Below, piece after piece: positions 55,900-63,565 of a DNA stretch of 64,000 nucleotides. A model generated the notes under the pieces. It searched no databases. It was not told where the DNA came from and was given only the letters and a program-made list of their open reading frames with translations. The stretch's first letter is position 1, and every line of letters starts with the position of its first letter. Source of the stretch: Cytobacillus sp. NCCP-133 (GTDB lineage: Bacteria; Bacillota; Bacilli; Bacillales; Cytobacillaceae); NCBI RefSeq assembly GCF_026011715.1, contig NZ_BRVM01000018.1, forward strand, positions 1 through 64,000, written 5' to 3'. Position numbers and translations under genes: made by a program.

Positions 55900-56334
55900 T
55901 TACTCTTTATCGGCATCCGTACTGTTATGGCTCTTTTTCTTTTCTTTCTTTTTCGAAGCAGTTTTTGCTTTCGGTTCACCCTCATTATCAGCCTGAGCTT
56001 TTGTTTCTTCAGAGCCTGTTTCCGTACCGCCGGTCATTTTTTCATTCAGCTTAAATTTTTGAAGAAGCTTCCCGGAAACCTCACTATGGGCTCTTGGTAT
56101 AACATGTGAAGATATGACCCTGCCAACCCTTTCAGCCGCACTTACACCTGCATCTACAGCTGATTTTACCGCAGCCACATCTCCATTAAAGTGAATGGTA
56201 ACCCCTAGATAGCCGTTAACACCGATTACTTTTTCGATTCCTGCAATTTCTACATCAGCCGCTTTTACCGCAGCATCCGCTGCAGAAACAGCTGTGGTGA
56301 AACCAACTGTTTCGATCAACCCTAATGCCTGCAA
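55900..56334 (-). CDS. BMC-H shell protein with charged C-terminal extension
   Basis: This 144-residue protein has a BMC domain in residues 1-90 (ALGLIETVGFTTAVSAADAAVKAADV, GDVAAVKSAVDAG, VIPRAHSEV), followed by about 50 residues of low-complexity Glu/Lys/Thr/Ser (ending KKKEKKKSHNSTDADKE). The tail may line the shell or bind cargo or nucleic acid. The pore region YLGVTIHFNG differs from the neighbouring paralogues. TTG 56334 start with AGGAGG 9 bases upstream. Confidence 0.93.
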   Translation of the reverse strand: MQALGLIETVGFTTAVSAADAAVKAADVEIAGIEKVIGVNGYLGVTIHFNGDVAAVKSAVDAGVSAAERVGRVISSHVIPRAHSEVSGKLLQKFKLNEKMTGGTETGSEETKAQADNEGEPKAKTASKKKEKKKSHNSTDADKE

Positions 56335-56384
56335 CCCTTTTGCCTCCTTCCTGGTAAATTACTTCTGCGTAAAGTACTTAATTC

Positions 56385-57371
56385 TTAATTGATTCTTTGC
56401 GCTTCCTTTTTAAGATCCTCTGAAACCTTTAAGACCGAATCATATTCCCCATGAATCAGAAGATAGTTTTTCTCAAAAGAAAATCCTGCAGAAGGAATAG
56501 GATTTCTCTTTAAATAACGGTCCGCCAGTAATATGCCTGTGTAGTAATCAATCCCTTCAAGCACTGCAGCTCCGCTGACAGAAGCCTTTATATCAAGCTG
56601 CTTAGTCAGCCAGGCGCTTGGGGACTTTGTTACCTGAGTTTGAACAGGATGATAAGTTCGCTGGGAAGCTTGCTTGTAAAAATTCTTAACCGCATTTAAA
56701 AGGTTTTGCTCATTTTCTTCATACAGTTCTAAAATGAAGCTTTGCCGGCTTTCTTTATCCCAAGTTAGACAATACTTTAGTGAAGGGTTTTCTCTGAGAA
56801 TGTCATTCAAATAAAACAGTTGAGAAACTGTGCATCTTTCGGAAGTAATTACTCCAATTGAAGCGGATTTTAAGGACCGTTGGAAAGCATTTTGGAGACT
56901 GTGAGCCAAATCTTGGAAAAGCCAGGCCTTTATGCCATCTCCTGTCTGGCCAATAAGCTTGCTTTCCCCGGCTTTGCGGCTTTCTTTTGAAAGAAAAGAT
57001 GGATTGGTGCCTGCTGGCCTTTTTCCCTGAACAAGGGAGATGGTCTGAAGCTTTGAGAGCGTTTCTTTTGCATTGACTTTTGCCTGGAATCCTGATCCTT
57101 CATAAGATTTATGCCCGATTACTGGTTTTGTTTGCTGGGTTCTTTTATCGATATTTGCAGCAGAAACTGAAGCTGAAAGTCTTTTATCCATATTGGCCCT
57201 TTGGTAGTTGGGCCGGTTAATCCCCGGTATTTTCTCTTTTACAGTCATCTCCTTTAAAGGGAGATATTCTCTTCTTTGGGTTTGGGGAGGTTTGGCCGTA
57301 ATAGGATTACTTTTCGGCTTTTGATACGGCTTCATAACTTCTTGTACAACGCTTTTTATGAAATCCGACAC
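56385..57371 (-). CDS. Divergent BMC-like protein with cargo-type N-terminal helix
   Basis: Not a recognised family. Residues 1-16 (MSDFIKSVVQEVMKPY) form an amphipathic helix like an encapsulation peptide. Residues 17-145 are a basic, Pro/Gln/Lys-rich, probably disordered linker. Residues 148-232 and 264-326 look like two degenerate BMC folds: the second reads AAVLEGIDYYTGILLADRYLKRN...YLLIHGEYDSVLKVSEDL, aligning by eye with [23 protein letters not shown]...[13 protein letters not shown]. It could be a tandem-domain shell protein or an adaptor linking cargo to shell. GTG 57371 follows AAGGAGG. Confidence 0.7.
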   Translation of the reverse strand: MSDFIKSVVQEVMKPYQKPKSNPITAKPPQTQRREYLPLKEMTVKEKIPGINRPNYQRANMDKRLSASVSAANIDKRTQQTKPVIGHKSYEGSGFQAKVNAKETLSKLQTISLVQGKRPAGTNPSFLSKESRKAGESKLIGQTGDGIKAWLFQDLAHSLQNAFQRSLKSASIGVITSERCTVSQLFYLNDILRENPSLKYCLTWDKESRQSFILELYEENEQNLLNAVKNFYKQASQRTYHPVQTQVTKSPSAWLTKQLDIKASVSGAAVLEGIDYYTGILLADRYLKRNPIPSAGFSFEKNYLLIHGEYDSVLKVSEDLKKEAQRIN

Positions 57372-57387
57372 CTATTTCCAGCCTCCT

Positions 57388-57651
57388 TTATAAAATTTTG
57401 CTCAATTCAGAATGAGGGCGGGGGATTACGTTTGCAGATACAAGCTCTCCTCCCATCATGCTATGGGCTGTTTTCCCGACCTCCACAGCTGCCATTACCG
57501 CGGCTACATCACCTTCTATGATAACCGTAACCAGACCGGATCCCACCCGTTTCATATCAACTAAACTTACATTTGCAGCTTTAGCCATTGAATCGAGAGC
57601 TTCAATCGCAGCTGTTAACCCCCTTGTTTCGATCATGCCAATTGCTTTCAT
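57388..57651 (-). CDS. BMC-H hexameric shell protein
   Basis: This 87-residue canonical BMC domain has AIGMIETRGLTAAIEALDSMAKAANV, VTVIIEGDVAAVMAAVEVG and [13 protein letters not shown]. First shell gene of the operon, after ubiD. AGGAGG before ATG 57651. One of three BMC-H paralogues, with different pore-flanking residues (KRVGSGL). Confidence 0.96.
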   Translation of the reverse strand: MKAIGMIETRGLTAAIEALDSMAKAANVSLVDMKRVGSGLVTVIIEGDVAAVMAAVEVGKTAHSMMGGELVSANVIPRPHSELSKIL

Positions 57652-57724
57652 TTTAATCCTCCTCTATAGAGACAGCGGAAGGTGCTATTTTTTAAACTTA
57701 GAAGGTTTAGATATTTTCAAATTA

Positions 57725-59062
57725 CTATAAATAGTCTTCAAGATTCACTGCAAACGGAATCGATGTTCTCTTAAATAACTCTTCCTTTCCAAGCGGATAA
57801 GTAGCGTCGATTCCCATTTTGTCGGTGACTCCCTTTAAATGGTGAGAAGATTCCAGCGGAGATCCTTTTGCACCAGGGACAATAAAGACATCATCAGAAG
57901 CCTGAACCCTGGTTGCAATGGCCCATTCCACATCGTCCGAATCAAAAATATCCACATCATCATTCACAACTACTACATGCTTCAAATCTTTATCACTGGC
58001 AAAAGCGGCCAGTGCAGCCTGTTTTCCATCCCCTTCATGCTTTTTTTTAATTTGGATTACCGCATGATAACGGGCAACGCCTCCCATAGGGATATGAACT
58101 GCTTTTATATTGGGAACAACCTGCCTGACCGTACTGAATAAGGTTGCCTCCCTGACCAATGCCATTGGAAGCCTTTCTTCATAGCTTGAAGGGAAAATAG
58201 TCTGAGCGATCGCATCATTACGGTAGGTAACAGCAGAAAATTCAACGATCGGCTGAGGAGTTCGGGTTCCATAGTACCCTGCAAGTTCGCCAAATGGCCC
58301 TTCCATTTCTCTTTCATGAGGAAGCATCCGGCCTTCAAGAACGATCTCTGCCTCGGCCAGGACCTCCAAATCTACTGTCTTGCATTGGACAACATCAAGG
58401 GATTGTCCAAGTAATGCACCTGCTACATCCAATTTGTCTGTGTGATAGAGATGAGTGCTAATCTGCGAGCTTAAGACAACAGCAGGTACAACACCAAACA
58501 TAACCGCTACTTCCATCGGTTCTCCCATTTCTTCATAATGGGCATATTGCTCCATGAGTTCGGGAGAAGTGATAAGGATATTGGTGCGGTTTCCCCCTAA
58601 ATATTGCATTCTTCTAATGGAGGTATAGCGTTTCTGTCCTGACAAATCTTTTACAACCAGGATTCCTGATACATAATAAGCCCCTGAATCATCAGCGTGA
58701 TAGGTTGGAATCGGGAACAAATCTGCCAGATCAAAATCACCCGTCACTAAATTTTCCTGGACTGGACCTGTTTGCTTGAGAGTAGTGGGTATCGGATTGA
58801 CAATCGAATCAATAATTTTAGGAATCAGTTCAGATGCTTTAATGCCCATGCTATCAGCAAGAAGCTCTCTGTCTCCCCCAAGGCCGGCAGCCATAGGTGT
58901 ATGGTATCCTTTGACCTTTTCAAAAAGAAAAGGTTCTTTGCCTTCTTTTGTATTTATAACAGCGCCAAGTTCATATAAGGGATCTACTTCTTTTCTCACT
59001 CGATGCAGCAAGCCTCGGTCTTCCCAGTTATCCAGGAGAACCCTCATTGTTAATGGGTTCAT
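57725..59062 (-). CDS. UbiD family prenyl-FMN-dependent decarboxylase
   Basis: This 445-residue UbiD-type (de)carboxylase uses prenylated FMN made by UbiX to remove carboxyl groups from aromatic or heteroaromatic acids. Typical segments are YYVSGILVVKDLSGQKRYTSIRRMQYLGGNRTNI, EREMEGPFGELAGYYGTR, VNDDVDIFDSDDVEWAIATR and a TYPLGKEE end. ATG 59062 (after GGGGGG) overlaps the ubiX stop by ATGA. In a purine route its likely substrate would be an aminoimidazole carboxylate (inference). Confidence 0.92.
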   Translation of the reverse strand: MNPLTMRVLLDNWEDRGLLHRVRKEVDPLYELGAVINTKEGKEPFLFEKVKGYHTPMAAGLGGDRELLADSMGIKASELIPKIIDSIVNPIPTTLKQTGPVQENLVTGDFDLADLFPIPTYHADDSGAYYVSGILVVKDLSGQKRYTSIRRMQYLGGNRTNILITSPELMEQYAHYEEMGEPMEVAVMFGVVPAVVLSSQISTHLYHTDKLDVAGALLGQSLDVVQCKTVDLEVLAEAEIVLEGRMLPHEREMEGPFGELAGYYGTRTPQPIVEFSAVTYRNDAIAQTIFPSSYEERLPMALVREATLFSTVRQVVPNIKAVHIPMGGVARYHAVIQIKKKHEGDGKQAALAAFASDKDLKHVVVVNDDVDIFDSDDVEWAIATRVQASDDVFIVPGAKGSPLESSHHLKGVTDKMGIDATYPLGKEELFKRTSIPFAVNLEDYL

Positions 59063-59646
59063 TGCGCTTCCCCCCATCTTTCCAGCAGCTGATGATCGAT
59101 ATCCAGCATATCCAATATGCGGGCAACCATGAAATTGGCAAGCTCCCATATTTCTGTAGGCTTATGGTAAAAGCCTGGCGATGCAGGCATGATGCAAGCT
59201 CCACTTTCAGCGAGAGCCGTCATGTTGCGCAAATGGATTAAATGGATAGGAGCTTCTCGCGGAACAATAATAAACTTCCTGTTTTCTTTTAGCACTACAC
59301 TCGCTGCCCTGCTTAGTAGGGTGTCTCCCACTCCATTTGCAATTGCACCCAATGTATTCATGGAACAAGGAACAATCACCATCCCATCTGTCTGAAAAGA
59401 GCCGCTCGCAACCGATGCAAAAAGGTTCCGGTTGCTATGTATAGTGGCATATTCCTTGAGCTCCTCCATTTTGACTCCGCATTCAAATTGCATGACCTTT
59501 TCTCCCATCTCCGTTGCAACCAAATGCGTGTCTATTCCCAGTTGGTGGAGGGCGCGGATCAATGTATATCCGTACAGTGATCCGCTTGCCCCGGTTATTC
59601 CCACTAATATCCGCTTTTTTCTTTCGGATGTAAGTGATTTAGACAA
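59059..59646 (-). CDS. UbiX family flavin prenyltransferase
   Basis: This 195-residue flavoprotein makes prenyl-FMN, the UbiD cofactor. It has ILVGITGASGSLYGYTLIRAL, the IVPCSMNTLGAIANGVGDTLLSRAA block and IVPREAPIHLIHLRNM, a complete UbiX signature. Start TTG 59646 lies inside the 3' end of the isochorismatase gene (8-base overlap), with coupled translation into ubiD downstream. Confidence 0.93.
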   Translation of the reverse strand: MSKSLTSERKKRILVGITGASGSLYGYTLIRALHQLGIDTHLVATEMGEKVMQFECGVKMEELKEYATIHSNRNLFASVASGSFQTDGMVIVPCSMNTLGAIANGVGDTLLSRAASVVLKENRKFIIVPREAPIHLIHLRNMTALAESGACIMPASPGFYHKPTEIWELANFMVARILDMLDIDHQLLERWGEAQ

Positions 59647-60229
59647 CTTTATTATCTTGGGAGAACTTCTTTTTAGCCAAATCCTTATATTCTTCGGTTG
59701 TTAAAATGTCCCCAAAGATGTCAATATCACGCAAACCTGATACATGCATATCATCATCCTGAGAGGCAGTTCCATCTGAAATGCAGATAACGTTATAGCC
59801 ATGATATAAAGCATCAGACGCTGTGCTTCGTACACAGACATTCGTCCAAACACCTGTTAACACCACCGTATCAATTTCTTCCTCTCTTAAGAAAAGGTCG
59901 AAATCTGTGTAGCTGAATGCGCTGTGACGTCTTTTTTGCACCACATAGTCACCCTTGCTTTCATCAGGCTGCAGTTCGGGAATGAACTGGGAACCCCATG
60001 TACCTTTTACTGCATGAACTGGCCGCACCCGGAAATCACGGTCATTCTTGCGGTGGGCTTCCTGGACATGGACCACCTGAATGTTATTTTCATGGGCAAA
60101 TTCAATGAGCTCCTGTATTTTCGGAACGATTTTTTCGCCGTTTTCGCAGCGTAAAGCAGCCTTTTCCCCGATAAAATCATTCAGCATATCAATAATTACT
60201 ACACAATGCTTATTTCCTCTTAGTTCCAT
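59639..60229 (-). CDS. Isochorismatase-fold cysteine amidase
   Basis: This 196-residue cysteine hydrolase has the Asp14-Lys99-Cys132 triad (VVIIDMLNDF; DYVVQKRRHSAF; GVWTNVCVRSTASDA). It is closest to amidases such as RutB, biuret hydrolase and N-carbamoylsarcosine amidase, which cleave carbamoyl or ureido groups. It probably removes the ureido carbamoyl released by the adjacent ring opener (inference). GGAGAGG-type site before ATG 60229. Confidence 0.88.
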   Translation of the reverse strand: MELRGNKHCVVIIDMLNDFIGEKAALRCENGEKIVPKIQELIEFAHENNIQVVHVQEAHRKNDRDFRVRPVHAVKGTWGSQFIPELQPDESKGDYVVQKRRHSAFSYTDFDLFLREEEIDTVVLTGVWTNVCVRSTASDALYHGYNVICISDGTASQDDDMHVSGLRDIDIFGDILTTEEYKDLAKKKFSQDNKVV

Positions 60230-60248
60230 CCAATCCCAACCTCTCCCT

Positions 60249-61706
60249 TTATTGTTTAACCGTTTCTTTGGAAGATACTTTCACTTCATTATATTTTTCA
60301 TATTTAAATATTCTTTCCAGGCGCTGAATGCTTTGGCGCGCTACATACTCTCCGTAGCCAGCTTCACCGGTAATTCCTTTATCTTCTTCAAATACTACAT
60401 TTCCGCGAACGATCGTCTGTACTGGCTTGCCCTTAAGCTTCATGCCATGAAGCGGATTGTATTTAGCCATGGATTCTGTTTTTTGTTCATCAATTACATA
60501 TTCTTTATTTAGATCGATGACCGTAAAGTCTGCATCTGCCCCTATTTCCATGGAACCTTTCTTCGGATAAATGCCGTAATGGATTGCTGCATTCCTGCTT
60601 GTCACTTCAACAAAACGGGATAGGGATAGGCGGCCTTTATTCAAGCCCTCGCTTACTAGAATTGGAACCATTGTTTCTACTCCAGGAATTCCAGGAAACG
60701 TATTCCAGATTGTCGCTCCAGGATAATCTTTTTCAGTCGCAATTTCGTATGGAGCATGATCTGTTCCTACAAAATCGATCGTTCCGTCGGCAAGTGCCTG
60801 CCAGTGCGATTCATTATCTTCCTTACCGCGCAATGGAGGAGCAATTTTTGCAAAAGCACCACGTTCTGTCATTGCATCTTTGGCATTTAGCACAAGATAA
60901 TGCGGGCAAGTTTCAGCTGTAACTTTTACACCGCGTTTCTTTGCTGCTTTGACAAGCTCCACGCCTTCCTTTGTACTCATATGAACCACATGAACACGGG
61001 CATCCGTAGCTTCCGCAAAGCTTAAGATGAGCTCAATTGCTACTTTTTCGGCGAGGCTGGATCTTGCTTCTGCCCAGGCAGGGCCATCCATCCGGCCTTC
61101 TTTTTCAAGCTTTTGGGAATTGAACGTACAAATATCATAGTTTTCAGCATGAACGCCTATTGGCAGACCGGTTTTGGCTACTTTTGAAAATATCTCAAGC
61201 ATTTCGGCATCAGATACTTTAGGGAAAGTAGGCACTGAAGGTGTCATATAAACCTTGAAAGCCACAACTCCCTGATCAATTTGCGGATAAATATTGTCAA
61301 TCCATCCTTCTCGTGCATCTTCGCCAGTCATGCCCCCCCAGAAGCAATAGTCTATATAAGCCTGATCCCTGATCGGCGTAATTTTCTTGTTAAAGCTATC
61401 CCCATCACGGACAGACGGCTTGCTGCAGCAAGGCATATCAATAATGGTAGTCAGCCCCCCAGCCGCGGCAGATCTGCTGCCAGTAGCAAATGTTTCTCTA
61501 TGGGTAAAGCCTGGATCCATGAAATGAGTGTGCGGGTCAATACAGCCTGGAACCACGAGCTTACCTTTTATATCAATTACTTTTTTTGCATTTAGGAAAC
61601 TGATATCATTTGTATAGCCCACAATCTTCCTATCATTTACAAGAATATTAGTTAGTACTTGTCGATCTCCCTGAGGAATATTAGCGTTTTTCAAAATTAA
61701 ATCCAT
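60249..61706 (-). CDS. Hydantoinase/dihydropyrimidinase-type cyclic amidohydrolase
   Basis: This 485-residue amidohydrolase has the binuclear metal site (DPHTHFMDPG, His59 and His61), the carboxylated Lys151 (FKVYMTPS), HVVHMSTKEG and the catalytic Asp in VGTDHAPY. These enzymes open five- or six-membered cyclic amides (hydantoins, dihydropyrimidines, allantoin). With purine genes around it, hydrolysis of xanthine or a related ring is a candidate reaction. First intact gene of the operon. The C-terminal about 35 residues (SIQRLERIFKYEKY...) form a helical tail that may be a cargo tag. Confidence 0.9.
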   Translation of the reverse strand: MDLILKNANIPQGDRQVLTNILVNDRKIVGYTNDISFLNAKKVIDIKGKLVVPGCIDPHTHFMDPGFTHRETFATGSRSAAAGGLTTIIDMPCCSKPSVRDGDSFNKKITPIRDQAYIDYCFWGGMTGEDAREGWIDNIYPQIDQGVVAFKVYMTPSVPTFPKVSDAEMLEIFSKVAKTGLPIGVHAENYDICTFNSQKLEKEGRMDGPAWAEARSSLAEKVAIELILSFAEATDARVHVVHMSTKEGVELVKAAKKRGVKVTAETCPHYLVLNAKDAMTERGAFAKIAPPLRGKEDNESHWQALADGTIDFVGTDHAPYEIATEKDYPGATIWNTFPGIPGVETMVPILVSEGLNKGRLSLSRFVEVTSRNAAIHYGIYPKKGSMEIGADADFTVIDLNKEYVIDEQKTESMAKYNPLHGMKLKGKPVQTIVRGNVVFEEDKGITGEAGYGEYVARQSIQRLERIFKYEKYNEVKVSSKETVKQ

Positions 61707-61804
61707 TTACCTTGCTCCTATCTATTATTTGGATTTCTGCTATAAAGCAGATTGAAAGAAATAATTCTATTAAATCGCCTCAGCTGAATGACCTCCTTTT
61801 AATC

Positions 61805-62060
61805 TCAGGCGATTCTTTCTCTATCACTTATATTTAATTCTTTATGATTAAATACCAAATTTAATAAAATTGCTGTAAGACTTCCAAATACTATTCCATT
61901 TCCCGCTAGTAATCCGACACTTCAAAAAATCAAACAAGGCTTATGTCAGGACCAACGTTAAGCGGTACAAAGACAGCACACTCGTACATGGCCAAGACCG
62001 CCGGAACCCAAAGCCCCGCTTCCAAGGAATTAACTTTTCAAAGATTTCAGGTTTTATTCC
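61805..62060 (-). pseudogene. Remnant of an NCS2 nucleobase permease
   Basis: Minus-strand fragments resemble NCS2 uracil/xanthine permeases: VPAVLAMYECAVFVPLNVGPD (compare HVLAMYAGAVIVPL of helix 1) and, about 25 bases later in another frame, GNGIVFGSLTAILLNLVFNH (typical last helix). The middle about 350 residues are missing. A GGGAGGTG site survives upstream near 62100. It looks like an internally deleted permease that once headed the BMC operon. Confidence 0.55.
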
Positions 62061-62117
62061 TTGTTTTTACTGCATGGACCAGGAACAAAATAAGAATTCA
62101 CCTCCCTAAAAATGAAT

Positions 62118-62175
62118 ATAAAAAAACCGCAGCAATAGAAAACATCACACATGGATGCCCTATTGCTGCGGTTTC
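62118..62175 (-). terminator. Minus-strand terminator or attenuator hairpin
   Basis: AAACCGCAGCAATAG (62124-62138) pairs perfectly with CTATTGCTGCGGTTT (62160-62174). On the minus strand it is followed by TTTTTTTATATTC. Lying upstream of the permease remnant, it may be the leftover expression platform of a leader RNA. Confidence 0.6.
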
Positions 62176-62269
62176 ATAAAACTTTCGGTAAACAAAAGCT
62201 GAAGGAACCGCTTATATCTTTCTAAGATAGCTGCGTTTTACGCAGCTATCCCACCGTGTAATATAACTT

Positions 62270-62620
62270 TTACTCTTTTAAATAAATTATTGTGCAGGCT
62301 TCTTCTGTCACAGGATCATAATCTTTAAGAATTGTTTTAACATCGAGATGAAGAGTTTGTTCAATATGGACCTTAAATAACGATTTAAACTCTGAAATCA
62401 ATGCAGAATCAACCGAAATGGTCAGTTGATTGTAGTTTTTGCTTAACATAGTCAGTGCCTGCACTCGCTTATGCTGTGCAAAAATAATCACTCTGTCATC
62501 AAAGATTTCAATCCTCTGTTTTTTGACTCCTACTCCATAAATCTCCTGGTTAATGCGATTATAAATATGAGCCAGATCTTTTTTAAAAGTTGGAAGAAAA
62601 TGAGATGAGGTTACAGTCAT
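62270..62620 (-). CDS. DUF2294 family protein
   Basis: This 116-residue alpha/beta protein fits DUF2294: LAHIYNRINQEIYGVGVKKQRIEIFDDRVIIFAQHKRVQAL, ending in TIIYLKE. Members are common in Bacilli and near formate-dehydrogenase or molybdenum genes; function unknown. CAGGAGGACATT before ATG 62620. It precedes the riboswitch on the opposite strand. Confidence 0.78.
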   Translation of the reverse strand: MTVTSSHFLPTFKKDLAHIYNRINQEIYGVGVKKQRIEIFDDRVIIFAQHKRVQALTMLSKNYNQLTISVDSALISEFKSLFKVHIEQTLHLDVKTILKDYDPVTEEACTIIYLKE

Positions 62621-62798
62621 AATGTCCTCCTGTTAAACACTATAATAAACAAACTGATTTTATGCGTCAATATTATTTTTCAGAAAATTTAGACTTGACA
62701 AAATATTACCTGTGCTATTAAACTTCAAAGCAGCTTACCCCTAATTTTCTATAAAAATTGGCGATAATCCTCTCAAAAATTTAATAATATCTATCGAA

Positions 62799-62866
62799 TT
62801 TTCGTATAGCCTCAAAAATTGGTTTGAGGGTTTCTACTAGGAACCGTAAATTCCTGACTACGAAAA
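62799..62866 (+). promoter_or_regulatory. Purine-class (guanine-type) riboswitch aptamer, variant J1/2
   Basis: P1 pairs TTTTCGTA (62799-62806) with TACGAAAA (62859-62866). P2 is CCTCAAA...TTTGAGG with loop AATTGG. J2/3 reads GTTTCTACT. P3 is GGAA/TTCC with loop CCGTAAA. J3/1 is TGACTACG. Loop-loop GG/CC partners and the specificity C (GACTAC) are kept, giving a guanine/hypoxanthine/xanthine-type pocket. J1/2 is shorter (UAG for the usual UAAU). It lies 208 bases before the xanthine-dehydrogenase subunit gene. Confidence 0.88.
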
Positions 62867-62926
62867 GAGAGTGCTTAATGAGCACATGATCTCTTTTCTG
62901 GTTTGGGAATTTTTTATGTTTTTTTA
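62851..62926 (+). terminator. Riboswitch expression-platform terminator
   Basis: GAAAAGAGA (62862-62870) pairs with TCTCTTTTC (62890-62898), extendable through TTCC (62851) with GGGAA (62905-62909), then TTTTTTATGTTTTTTT. The stem uses bases of P3, J3/1 and P1, so aptamer and terminator are mutually exclusive. Ligand should therefore switch transcription on. Confidence 0.7.
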
Positions 62927-63073
62927 GTCTATTTACAAGAAAAAGCATAATATCTTTATTAAAAAGCAAAAACTTCCAGACATTTACGCCAAATCCGAAG
63001 CTGAAAAAAGGGTCTAAATACCCATCCAACTTAATGGGCTACATGGAAGCCATTTCTTAAGGAGGCATTAATT

Positions 63074-63565
63074 TTGAAAACCATACAATTAAAAGTTAAT
63101 GGAGCTGTGCACTCCATTTCCTGCCCGCCTGCTAAAAGCCTACTCGATGTCCTCAGGGAGGACCTTGGGCTGACTGCGAGCAAAGAATGCTGCGGGAAAG
63201 GCGAATGCGGCTCATGCACTGTACTGATCAATGACGAAGCTGCCTGTTCCTGCATTGTTCTTGCCGGCCAGGCTGACGGACAGGAAATTATTACATGTGA
63301 GGGTGTAGGCTTGAATCCAAATCTGGACGCAATTCAAGAATCATTTATTGAAGAAGGCGCCACTCAATGCGGTTACTGTACACCCGGAATTATCGTTTCT
63401 GCGAAAGCTTTTTTAAATGGCATTGACCATATTCCGGCTGTGGATGAAATTAAAACAGCTCTTGGCGGCAACCTTTGCCGATGCACAGGCTATACAAAAA
63501 TTATCAAAGCTGTCCAGACAGCGGCATCCAGAAATAGTTCTGAAAAGGAACCCGTAAAGGGATAA
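63074..63565 (+). CDS. Xanthine dehydrogenase/CoxS-type [2Fe-2S] subunit
   Basis: This 163-residue small subunit of a molybdenum hydroxylase has a plant-type ferredoxin cluster (ECCGKGECGSCTVL with a later Cys) and a C-terminal helical cluster domain (QCGYCTPG and CRCTGY). It passes electrons from the Mo active site to FAD or an acceptor, as PucE does in B. subtilis purine oxidation. TTG 63074 has AAGGAGG 8 bases upstream. It is controlled by the purine riboswitch, which supports hypoxanthine/xanthine oxidation. Its stop overlaps the next start (TAATG). Confidence 0.92.
   Translation: MKTIQLKVNGAVHSISCPPAKSLLDVLREDLGLTASKECCGKGECGSCTVLINDEAACSCIVLAGQADGQEIITCEGVGLNPNLDAIQESFIEEGATQCGYCTPGIIVSAKAFLNGIDHIPAVDEIKTALGGNLCRCTGYTKIIKAVQTAASRNSSEKEPVKG

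Noticed and set aside
62781..63029. 82-codon minus-strand frame
   Set aside because: It is antisense to the purine riboswitch and its terminator; no ribosome binding site.
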